A stretch of 45,658 nucleotides of DNA. Origin: Bacillus pseudomycoides (GTDB taxonomy: Bacteria; Bacillota; Bacilli; Bacillales; Bacillaceae_G). Every line of letters begins with the position of its first letter. Within the stretch, counting starts at the first letter, position 1. The stretch is taken from the NCBI RefSeq assembly GCF_002551005.1, contig NZ_NVOY01000013.1, positions 1 to 45,658 of the forward strand, in the 5' to 3' direction. The notes beneath the pieces were generated by a model. That model did no database searches, was not told where the DNA came from, and saw only the letters and a list, made by a program, of their open reading frames with translations. Position numbers and translations under genes: made by a program. Shown here one piece after another: positions 17,239-24,698 of this stretch.

Positions 17239-17282
17239 GGGAACAACCAATTTCTTAAGTTGATGGGCGTGGGGTCACCATA

Positions 17283-17639
17283 TTAAAAAAAGAAAATTAT
17301 ACGTTTAGAAACAATTTAACCGATTTCCTGTACGTTAAGGAATCAGTTATATATTTTACTCCTTTTTAAAGAATTTTTATCTTGTAATTAAGGTTTCTAT
17401 AGAAGACATATGAAGTGTTCAGCCAATTACAATTACAAAACAAATTTCTTTATTCATTTATAATTCCGATAATCATATTTCTCAACTTATTTTATAAGAT
17501 TTAAACTCTTCTAATTTTACATAAAATGGTATTTAAATTATGCTGTTGAATATTTTTTAAAGGGGGAGGAGGCGATCTTCATGAATCTATAGAGGAAACC
17601 ATTCCCACATGATAACAACTACTAAAAGGAGGAAGGTTT
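17283..17639. other. Leader region of the M6 protease gene
   Basis: The first 60 bases (to about 17340) are the inverted partner of 12530-12600. The rest is AT-rich with no clear gene. A strong ribosome site, GGGGGAGGAGGCGATC near 17563-17576, precedes a three-codon ORF (ATG AAT CTA TAG at 17581-17592) some 48 bases before the protease start. TATGAAGTGTTCAG near 17408 resembles half of a PlcR box but the second half fails. Confidence 0.4.
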
Positions 17640-19604
17640 ATGCAAAGAAGTTTTAAATTCCTATTCACGTCCGTTTTTTCTTTGATTTGTGTTTTGTACT
17701 TTCAAACGAACGCTTTTGCCGCACCAGCATACGATGGAGTTGTCGAAATGAAGCAACCGTCAGGCGAATCGTTTCAAGCCACAGTGCATGGAGATGAATG
17801 GTTCCATTGGGCAAGCACAAAGGATGGCGACGTACTTTTACAAGATCAGAAGGGGTACTGGAATTACGCTGAACTTACATCAGACGAACTAAAATCGACG
17901 GAAAAAAAATATAAAATTGACAAGAAGCCTGCAAAAGCGGTAAATGAAAACAATTTGAATAAATGGATAAAAGAATACAACCCTCAAGCAAAGAAAAAAC
18001 AGGAGCACATGAATGAGCTACAAAAAGAATCACCAGAAAATATTGATGGAACTGTCACTCCAGTTTTAGGAACCAAAAAATTACTTGTTTTGTTAATTGG
18101 GTTTACAGATGTTGATATCGCATATAACGACAACGATTGGAGTAACAAATTCTTTTCTGTAAATCAAAAGTCAGTAAAGGGTTACTATAATGAAGTGAGT
18201 AATGGAAAAGTACAGATCACTCCAGCTTCCGAAATATATGGTACGCAAAATGATGGGGTGGTTAAAGTAAAATTAGATTACGCTCATCCGAGTACATCGG
18301 GAAAAAACATTAGTACGGTTATAACAGATGCACTGGCTAAAGCTGATCCTCAGGTGAATTTTGCTAGTTTTGATACCAATAATGATCAAGTCATCGACTT
18401 TAAAGATGGCTTCTACATTGTAACTTTTCTTGCTGGTAATGAACAGGCTGCTCCTGGTGCTCCACTTCCTTATATTTGGGCACATCAGTCGTATGCTCCC
18501 AATACAAATCACGATGGTGTTACAGTATCAGGCATGTATACGGCGCAGGGTGAAAAACAATATGGTCATATGGCAACGATTGGTATCCCTGCTCACGAGT
18601 TGGGCCATTCCTTTGGCCTTCCAGATCTATATGGCACTAATAATCATGTGGGTAGTCTAAGTATAATGGGTAATGGATCTTGGAATAGTCTTCAAGGGGA
18701 AGATTATGGAGCTACACCCGATCATATGGATGCCTGGTCAAAAGTAAAATTAGGATTTGTAACACCAACTGTAGTAAATACCACCAACAATTTTACTCTA
18801 AATGCGATCCCAAATAACTATAATGTTTTAAAGATTCCTTTAAAGGATAATACGTATTTTTTAGTTGAGAATCGCGAAAAAGCTGGGTATGATGCAAGCT
18901 TGCCAACAAATTCTGGTGGCATCGCGGTTTGGCATATTGATGAATCCATGAATAATAATTCTAATGACCCTCATCCTTTCATCGATATAGAACAATCCAT
19001 CAGTGAATACCAAGACCCGTTCTATTACACGAATCAAAATCATGCTGCTTCCTTTGGTCCAGACACCAATCCGAACAGTAATACCTACACTGGAGAAAAA
19101 TCGGGAGTAACGATTACGACGACAAGCACAAGTAATTCTGCCATGAATGTAGCAGTCACAACAAAAGAAGCTAGTTTGATTCCGCAAACAAACTGGACAC
19201 TAAAATATGTAGATAGTTACAATTGGTACAATTTAGGTGATTATACCTTTGATGGAAACAAAGACACGTTTTGGCATACGAGCTGGGGCCCCGTAGCTCC
19301 AATGCCGCACGAGATTCAAATCGATTTAGGCGCAACCTATAACATCTCCAAATTCAGCTACCTGCCAAGACAAGACACCCAAGTGAACGGAACGATTAAG
19401 GACTATGAGTTCTACGTCAGTAGTGATGGAGTGAATTGGGGAACAGCTGTAGCCACAGGTACCTTTACAAATGATACCACTTTGAAACAAGTCAGCTTTG
19501 CAACTAAGACAGGTCGCTATATTAGACTGCGTGCCTTAAGCGAGATAAACAATAATCCATGGACAAGTGTGGCTGAAATCAATGTATTTGGAGTGGCGCA
19601 ATAA
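17640..19604 (+). CDS. Secreted M6-family metalloprotease with C-terminal discoidin-like domain
   Basis: 654 residues. A signal peptide (MQRSFKFLFTSVFSLICVLY, cut near FAAPA) directs secretion. Residues about 25-140 are a propeptide-like region. The catalytic domain carries the zinc motif HELGHSFGLPDLYG (HExxH with a downstream Asp) and a Ca-binding-like DTNNDQVIDF segment. Residues about 515-654 resemble an F5/8 type C (discoidin) carbohydrate-binding fold (YTFDGNKDTFWHTSW, IQIDLGATYNISKFSYLPRQ, GRYIRLRALSE). ATG 17640 follows AAAAGGAGGAAGG. The family includes immune inhibitor A. It sits between IS231-type ends at 17282 and 19720, so may be mobile cargo. Confidence 0.9.
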   Translation: MQRSFKFLFTSVFSLICVLYFQTNAFAAPAYDGVVEMKQPSGESFQATVHGDEWFHWASTKDGDVLLQDQKGYWNYAELTSDELKSTEKKYKIDKKPAKAVNENNLNKWIKEYNPQAKKKQEHMNELQKESPENIDGTVTPVLGTKKLLVLLIGFTDVDIAYNDNDWSNKFFSVNQKSVKGYYNEVSNGKVQITPASEIYGTQNDGVVKVKLDYAHPSTSGKNISTVITDALAKADPQVNFASFDTNNDQVIDFKDGFYIVTFLAGNEQAAPGAPLPYIWAHQSYAPNTNHDGVTVSGMYTAQGEKQYGHMATIGIPAHELGHSFGLPDLYGTNNHVGSLSIMGNGSWNSLQGEDYGATPDHMDAWSKVKLGFVTPTVVNTTNNFTLNAIPNNYNVLKIPLKDNTYFLVENREKAGYDASLPTNSGGIAVWHIDESMNNNSNDPHPFIDIEQSISEYQDPFYYTNQNHAASFGPDTNPNSNTYTGEKSGVTITTTSTSNSAMNVAVTTKEASLIPQTNWTLKYVDSYNWYNLGDYTFDGNKDTFWHTSWGPVAPMPHEIQIDLGATYNISKFSYLPRQDTQVNGTIKDYEFYVSSDGVNWGTAVATGTFTNDTTLKQVSFATKTGRYIRLRALSEINNNPWTSVAEINVFGVAQ

Positions 19605-19669
19605 TGTATTTGTGAGGGTAGCTATTGAAATCATTGATACACTACCACAAAAGGTTAGCATCTGCTGAG

Positions 19670-19720
19670 AGTTTCGTTCTGGGGGCATTATAAAATTTTA
19701 AGTTGATGGAGATGGGGGCC
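19670..19720. repeat. IS231-type right end
   Basis: Read inverted from 19720, GGGCCCCCATCTCCATC is followed by AACTTAAAATTTTATAATG and CCCCCAGAACG, the same order as in the element at 6656-6705. It abuts the left end of the truncated IS231 that starts at about 19717. Its left partner would lie upstream of the protease gene. Confidence 0.5.
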
Positions 19721-20824
19721 CGCCACATCGCTATCAAGCTAAGATTTTGCACTATCCATAAAACAAAAAAGACGTTATCCTTTCTGTAGCATTATAGGAA
19801 AGGATGGCGTTTTTTTATGGGTCTTTCGATTCTTGACGAACTTCAACCGATTGCCGAAGAATTACAACGACATATGTCTCCTCATGTTCTAGAACATCTA
19901 GCTAAAGAAAAAGGATTCGTTCAGCGAAAGAGTAAATATTAAGCAAAGGAGTTAGTTGCTTTATGTGTATGGCTTAGCCAACAGGTTGCAAGTACATCAC
20001 TCACACAATTATGTAGCCATCTTGAAGTATCTACGGGTGTTCTTATCAGTCCTGAAGGACTTAATCAACGATTTAATGCTTCCGCAGTACAGTTGCTAGA
20101 ACAAGTTCTAGCTAATCTTCTCACTCAAAAAATCCATTCAACAAAAGAAATAATTCATCAATATACCACGACCTTTAAGCACGTTCGGATTCTAGATTCT
20201 ACAACATTTCAGCTTCCAGATAAGTTTTCTTCACATTATCAAGGCTCAGGTGGAAGTAGCCATACGACAGGAGTCAAAATTCAATTAGAGTATGACCTAT
20301 TGAGTGGGAAGTTCCTGCACGTTTATGTAGGAGAAGGAAGAGAAAATGATAAAACCTTTGGTTCAACAAGCTTACAAACCATTCGACCAAAAGACTTGTA
20401 TATAAGAGATTTAGGCTATTTCGACCTACAAGACTTACAGAAGATCCATGATAAAGGAGCTTATTATATCTCACGTTTGAAATTAAATTCTCGAATCTAT
20501 CGTAAAAATGATAAGCCAGAGTATTTTCGAAATGGGACCGTCAAGAAAGGGACACTCTATATTCAGTTAGATATGGAAGAACTCATGAATCAATTGTCCC
20601 CTGGTCAAACAATGGAGATTTCAGAGGCATACATTGGACAGTATCAAAAATTACCAGCTCGTGTTATTATTCATCGATTAAAAAAAGAATAAACAGAGAA
20701 AAGGTTGAAGGACCAAGCCAAAAAAGAAAAGAAGAAAGGTATTACCTACAAAGAACGAAGTAAACGGTTGAGTGGGATCAACGTGTATATTACGAATCTT
20801 TCTACAGAAAATAATTCAAACTAA
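19717..20824 (+). mobile_element. IS231 copy truncated at its 3' end
   Basis: The left end GGCCCGCCACATCGC with TATCAAGCTAAG (19717-19743) is followed by the leader hairpin (GACGTTATCCTTTC with GAAAGGATGGCGTT, 19771-19810) and the transposase. The homology ends near 20822, before the IS4 YREK signature and the right end, so roughly a third is missing. Confidence 0.75.
19817..20824 (+). pseudogene. IS231 transposase fragment with two ochre stops
   Basis: From ATG 19817 the frame reads [20 protein letters not shown]...QRKSKY, stop at 19940 (codon 42), then AKELVALCVWLSQQVASTSL, RILDSTTFQLPDKF, YIRDLGYFDLQDLQK and RVIIHRLKKE, stop at 20690 (codon 292), then TEKRLKDQAKKEKKKG up to a junction stop at 20822. 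Both internal stops stand where relatives carry Gln (KYQAKDL, KEQQEKRLQDQ), so both are CAA-to-TAA changes. The first two DDE residues remain; the Glu region is deleted. It shares about two thirds of residues with the copy at 15772, so they belong to different IS231 isoforms. Confidence 0.85.
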
Positions 20825-20992
20825 CAACAGAGGTAGATTAAGACTTAACAAAACTAATTTCCTGTAAGTGTTTTAAAAGATAAAAAACAACTGTTTATGG
20901 TATAAAAATAGTCCTATTTACCAAGAAGAATTTTTTACTTCCCCTTAGGATAGCACTACACTACATTAATAAAAGGACAATGGACGAAAAGA

Positions 20993-21220
20993 ATGGCAAT
21001 ATTCAATACTGTCCGCCAGATAGTTGGAACGATTGTATTTATTGTAATAGTATTAAATCCAAATTCATTAAGCAAAGATTACATTACGTATATGGCGGAT
21101 TTATTTACAATTACCACTAATCAATTTAGAACGTGTGTAGTTGGCGGTGGAATTTTCATTTATATGATATCTGCGGTAGCCAGTGTATTTGATGGTTTCC
21201 GCAAGGCTAGAATTCGTTAA
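20993..21220 (+). CDS. Small membrane protein of unknown function
   Basis: 75 residues starting MAIFNTVRQIVGTIVFIVIV. Two hydrophobic helices (GTIVFIVIVLNP and TCVVGGGIFIYMISAVASVF) are separated by a polar loop, and the tail is basic (DGFRKARIR). ATG 20993 has only a weak ribosome site (AAAGGAC, distant), so expression is less certain. A good terminator follows. I do not recognise the family. It stands alone between the IS231 fragment and a decayed gene. Confidence 0.5.
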   Translation: MAIFNTVRQIVGTIVFIVIVLNPNSLSKDYITYMADLFTITTNQFRTCVVGGGIFIYMISAVASVFDGFRKARIR

Positions 21221-21307
21221 TCCGTATTTGCTTATTACATTAACGGATGCTTTTGCTTGAATAAACAATAATAGTTTATTCATTTCACTAAGTCTATTAA
21301 AATATCA

Positions 21308-21344
21308 AAAACCCTGCATTTTAATCAAAATCAGGGCTTTTTTC
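21308..21344 (+). terminator. Terminator after the small membrane protein
   Basis: AACCCTGCATTTT pairs with AAAATCAGGGCTT (one bulge) and ends in TTTTTT. Confidence 0.75.
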
Positions 21345-21401
21345 TGTGTTTAATAATTATTCGTTTGTTTTGAAAACACTATATTTTAAAAGGACATTCA
21401 T

Positions 21402-21505
21402 ATTATTCGATTAAAGGACCATTTAGTTGAATAACAAAAGGTGAAAATTCCTAAATGATATCAGGTTCAAAAAGAGGATTTTATATTTCTATAACGAGAT
21501 AAATT
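21402..21505 (+). repeat. About 100-bp direct repeat, copy 1
   Basis: Starts ATTATTCGATTAAAGGAC and ends TATTTCTATAACGAGATAAA. A diverged copy lies at 22773-22876 after the serine hydrolase gene, in the same orientation. Shared blocks include AACAAAAGG, TGATATCAGGTT and GGATTTTATATTTCTATAAC. It encodes nothing obvious. Confidence 0.7.
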
Positions 21506-21507
21506 GC

Positions 21508-21719
21508 ACCTCATCATGCTGATTTGAAATATAGTCGCGCTGTTTTGAATAAAGTTAAAGCGTTTGTGAAAAAGTTTAATGAAAATCCTGTCCTGAAAAG
21601 CTGGACTTTATTCTCTTCTGGTATTAATGAGTAAAAGGAAATTCGTATTGAAATAGGGAATAATACATTGTTATCTATTAATGAGGGAGACAAGACAAAA
21701 CGAATAACATTAATTTAAT
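21508..21719 (+). pseudogene. C-terminal remnant of an unrecognised gene
   Basis: The frame reads APHHADLKYSRAVLNKVKAF, VKKFNENPVLKSWTLFSSGI, NE, stop, KEIRIEIGNNTLLSINEGDK, TKRITLI, stop at 21717-21719. Composition is coding-like with one internal TAA and no start, directly after repeat copy 1. Probably the end of a gene whose front was lost when the repeat was placed there. Confidence 0.45.
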
Positions 21720-21737
21720 AGAATGAGGGGGATTATT

Positions 21738-22766
21738 TTGTTTAATCGAGCTTTAAAACTTACTAAAACAATTCATAACATAATAGATGAACAATTTTCT
21801 GGAGCTATTTATATCAAGGATAACAATGAAGTCTTATTTGAATCAGCATTTGGTTATGCGAACAGGGCTGATAAAAAATTAAATACTGTTCATACACGCT
21901 TTGGAATTGCATCTGGCTGTAAGTTGTTTACAGCTGTTGCTATTTGTCAACTCGTTGAAAAAGGTTTACTATCATTTGAAACTCGTCTTGAAGATTGTTT
22001 AAACATAAAATTCCCGCATTTTAACAAAGACATAACAATTCATCACCTTTTGACTCACACTTCTGGAATACCGGACTATTTTGATGAACAAGTAATAGAT
22101 AACTTTGAAGACCTTTGGAAACAAACACCTATGTATCTTTTGAATGACGTAAAAGATTTTCTTCCTTTATTTCAAAAGGGGCATATGATGTTCCAACCTG
22201 GAGATAAATTCCACTACAATAATGCTGGATTCATTGTTTTAGGTTTAATCGTAGAACAACAATCAGGACTTTCTTTTACCAACTATATTGAATCAAATCT
22301 CTTCCAACGATGTGGAATGAAAGATTCAGGATATTTTCCTTTAGATCAACTCCCTAAAAACACTGCCTATGGGTACATAGATAATAAAGATGGAACATGG
22401 AGAACGAATATCTACTCTATTCCGATAAAAGGTGGAGCTGATGGAGGTGCTTTTATCACATCATCAGATATGATCAAATTTTGGGAAGCATTGTTTAATC
22501 ATCAACTTTTGAGTAAAGAATGTACAGAAATACTTTTGAATTCACAAATCAGTGTTAAAAATGGGGTAGATTATGGATATGGACTTTGGATCACTAAAAG
22601 TGAAGAATCCATAGTTAAGTATCATGTAATGGGATATGACCCTGGCGTGAGCTTCCATTCTGCTTTTTATCCTAAGTCAGGAATCAAGATAGTAGTATCT
22701 TCAAATAAAAGTTCAGGATCCTTTGAAGTAATGAAGGGGATTGAAGGAATTATTTTTGAGAGATGA
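21738..22766 (+). CDS. Beta-lactamase-family serine hydrolase
   Basis: 342 residues from TTG 21738, set by GAGGGGG 7 bases before; an in-frame ATG at 21723 overlaps that site. Class C beta-lactamase/DD-peptidase fold: SxxK motif in IASGCKLFTA (Ser nucleophile), tyrosine motif in FHYNNAGF, and the third-box equivalent in VMGYDPG. HLLTHTSGIPDYF is the usual helix before the active site. No signal peptide is seen, so it probably acts in the cytoplasm on an ester or amide of unknown nature rather than on cell-wall antibiotics. It lies between two copies of a 100-bp direct repeat. Confidence 0.88.
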   Translation: MFNRALKLTKTIHNIIDEQFSGAIYIKDNNEVLFESAFGYANRADKKLNTVHTRFGIASGCKLFTAVAICQLVEKGLLSFETRLEDCLNIKFPHFNKDITIHHLLTHTSGIPDYFDEQVIDNFEDLWKQTPMYLLNDVKDFLPLFQKGHMMFQPGDKFHYNNAGFIVLGLIVEQQSGLSFTNYIESNLFQRCGMKDSGYFPLDQLPKNTAYGYIDNKDGTWRTNIYSIPIKGGADGGAFITSSDMIKFWEALFNHQLLSKECTEILLNSQISVKNGVDYGYGLWITKSEESIVKYHVMGYDPGVSFHSAFYPKSGIKIVVSSNKSSGSFEVMKGIEGIIFER

Positions 22767-22772
22767 TCAAAC

Positions 22773-22876
22773 ATTATTCGATTAAAGGACAGTATAGTTG
22801 AAAAACAAAAGGAAAATTTTTTTCATATGATATCAGGTTGAAAAAAGGATTTTATATTTCTATAACGAAATAAATT
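22773..22876 (+). repeat. About 100-bp direct repeat, copy 2
   Basis: Copy of 21402-21505 (ATTATTCGATTAAAGGAC ... TATTTCTATAACGAAATAAA). It lies just upstream of the isochorismatase-like gene, so it may carry a promoter or leader function. Confidence 0.7.
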
Positions 22877-22927
22877 AAAAGGTATGAAGAATACGTGTAA
22901 AAATTATCAGGAAAAGGAGTTTTTCTA

Positions 22928-23485
22928 TTGAACCAAGCTTTGCTTATTATTGATGTCCAACAAGAATTAGTTGATGGGAATAATGAAACTAAAAGTGTGT
23001 TTAATAAAGAAGTATTATTAAATAATATTAATTTGGTTATTAATAAGGCGTTAGAATCAGATGCTTTAATCATTTTTATAAGGGATACGGATGTAGCTGA
23101 AGGAAAAGGTCTAGGGTTTCAAATACATCCGAAAGTAAACGTGCCAACTACTGCAAAAATATTTGATAAAGCAGCTACAAATGCGTTTTATGGTACACCA
23201 TTACTAGATTTTTTAAAAGAAAATGAGATTGAACATCTTGTTATGATGGGGTGTAAGACAGAATATTGTATTGACACGGCAGTGAGAACTGCAACAGTGA
23301 ATCAATTTGATGTTACTTTAGTAGGAGATGGTCATTCGACGACAGATTCTTTAATTCTATCTGCTGAGAAGATCATCGGCCATCACAACGAAATACTGCA
23401 TGGTCATTACAATGTTGACAACTTTTCTGTTGTTCGGACTACCCAAGAGAATTTGTTTCAACCAATCCATGACAATTACCGATAA
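22928..23485 (+). CDS. Isochorismatase-family cysteine hydrolase
   Basis: 185 residues from TTG 22928, set by AAAAGGAG. The catalytic triad of the family is visible: Asp in LLIIDVQQELVDG, Lys in FDKAATNAFYGT, Cys in CKTEYCIDTAVRTA. The members with this layout are nicotinamidase/isochorismatase-like hydrolases acting on amides or vinyl ethers; the true substrate cannot be told. It stands alone, followed by a strong hairpin. Confidence 0.9.
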   Translation: MNQALLIIDVQQELVDGNNETKSVFNKEVLLNNINLVINKALESDALIIFIRDTDVAEGKGLGFQIHPKVNVPTTAKIFDKAATNAFYGTPLLDFLKENEIEHLVMMGCKTEYCIDTAVRTATVNQFDVTLVGDGHSTTDSLILSAEKIIGHHNEILHGHYNVDNFSVVRTTQENLFQPIHDNYR

Positions 23486-23553
23486 ATCACCATATATCTA
23501 CTAAACTTGAAAAGTACGTAATTGTTATATTTTTAAATATGTTGAAGCCAAAC

Positions 23554-23593
23554 ATGTACACCCCCGTCCTAAAACCAGAACGGGGGTGTACAT
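23554..23593 (+). terminator. Perfect 14-bp hairpin
   Basis: ATGTACACCCCCGT (23554-23567) pairs with ACGGGGGTGTACAT (23580-23593). GC-rich and perfect, but no T tract follows. Confidence 0.7.
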
Positions 23594-23645
23594 ATTAAAG
23601 ATAGGAAATAATTTTATTAAAACTTTATAAAAGGAGAAGAGAATC

Positions 23646-24116
23646 TTGAAAAAGTCAACTCAGTGCGTTATAGGAGAATTTAATCAGTTAATCTCTTTTC
23701 TTATTTCTTTAGAGGCAGTAAATGAAAAGTTATTTTTTAGTCCTATTTGTGAAGAAAAATGGTCAACGGCAGCCATTGTTTCCCACTTCATGTATTGGGA
23801 TCGATATATTTTAGAGGAGCGCCTTGAAGGGATGGTTCATGGAGAGTTACTTCCTAAAGCTAAAGTGAATGTAGAAGAAATGAATAGACTGGCGGAGGAG
23901 TATGCATATTCAGGAATTAGTAAGAAACAACTAATTCAAGAGGTCTGTGAAACAAGACAAAGATTATTAGATTCGTTAGCAGATAGAGATTTAGGAGTTA
24001 TTTTCTATATAGGATCAAATGAAATGACAGTAAATGAATATTTCAAAGGAATGGTGGAGCATGACATCCATCATATTAAGCAAATTAAAGAATTTTTAAG
24101 ATTCGGAGATAATTAA
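23646..24116 (+). CDS. DinB-family protein
   Basis: 156 residues from TTG 23646, set by AAAGGAGAAGAG. Four-helix DinB_2 fold with metal-type histidines in IVSHFMYWDRYI and VEHDIHHIKQIKEF. DinB-like proteins are metal-dependent enzymes, several of them thiol transferases; this one is not assigned. It stands alone. Confidence 0.85.
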   Translation: MKKSTQCVIGEFNQLISFLISLEAVNEKLFFSPICEEKWSTAAIVSHFMYWDRYILEERLEGMVHGELLPKAKVNVEEMNRLAEEYAYSGISKKQLIQEVCETRQRLLDSLADRDLGVIFYIGSNEMTVNEYFKGMVEHDIHHIKQIKEFLRFGDN

Positions 24117-24168
24117 AGTTAGTTATAAATGATGATACAGCTAAAGAAAATGATAAATGGGGAAGGAT

Positions 24169-24597
24169 ATGAGCAAAAAAAGAAAAAGAAAACAGAGAGA
24201 ATATAATCAAAGGCAGCAGGTTCTTAAAATGCAAAAAATGGGCCCGGAAATCAATTCGCGTAAAAGAATACTAAGATTGATAGCTAAGATAATTTACGTA
24301 ATAGCAGCAGCGTGTATATGGGGTGTTTTATTTTTAGCTATTAAACCTACTAGTTTTTTGCATTCGATGCTACTTTTTCTGGTAATGATGGTATTATTTT
24401 TTCTATATTTAGCATTGTTTGTGCTGTTCGAAGAAGACAATCAGACTAATAGACAGACGAACAGAAGAAAAATATCAAGAAATAGTTCCTCAAATTCATC
24501 ATGGGGATACTGGGATGGAGATAATGGGTGTAATAGCAGCAGTGATAGTGGATGTGGCAGTTCAGGAGATAGTGGGGGAGATGGTGGAGGGGATTAG
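24169..24597 (+). CDS. Hypothetical membrane protein with Ser/Gly/Asp-rich tail
   Basis: 142 residues from ATG 24169, set by GGGGAAGGAT (the ATG at 24157 overlaps it). A very basic N terminus (SKKRKRKQREYNQRQQ), two membrane helices (about residues 43-65 and 70-92) and a low-complexity tail (SSSDSGCGSSGDSGGDGGGD). Both ends probably face the cytoplasm. Similar tails occur in small Firmicute membrane proteins of unknown role; I do not recognise the family. Confidence 0.7.
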   Translation: MSKKRKRKQREYNQRQQVLKMQKMGPEINSRKRILRLIAKIIYVIAAACIWGVLFLAIKPTSFLHSMLLFLVMMVLFFLYLALFVLFEEDNQTNRQTNRRKISRNSSSNSSWGYWDGDNGCNSSSDSGCGSSGDSGGDGGGD

Positions 24598-24635
24598 AAG
24601 TTAGCTATCTCTCCACAATGTGTATTTAAAAAAAT

Positions 24636-24671
24636 GCCTCAAAGAATAAAGTAGCTCATAGTCTTTGAGGC
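24636..24671 (-). terminator. Terminator of the leftward MoxR-DUF58-transglutaminase operon
   Basis: GCCTCAAAGA pairs with TCTTTGAGGC; on the minus strand it is followed by ATTTTTTT. Confidence 0.85.
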
Positions 24672-24698
24672 GTTTCCATTCAACTCACTTTATCAAAA

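Larger units (their letters stand above)
15477..17282. mobile_element. IS231-type miniature element split by a full IS231
   Basis: If the IS231 at 15596-17238 and one target copy are removed, the remaining about 150 bp has inverted ends. The left end is GGGGTCCCGCCACATCGC with ATCAAGCTAAG at 15477-15506. The right end, read inverted from 17282, is GGTGACCCCACGCCCATC followed by AACTTAAG. Both ends continue into CCCCAAAAC. The element has no gene of its own, as expected of a miniature IS derivative. Confidence 0.6.

Noticed and set aside
17400-17425. PlcR box before the M6 protease
   Set aside because: TATGAAGTGTTCAG matches only the first part of TATGNAN4TNCATA; the final CATA is absent.
24419-24604. 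61-residue frame inside the Ser/Gly-rich gene
   Set aside because: Shadow frame of a low-complexity tail without a ribosome site.
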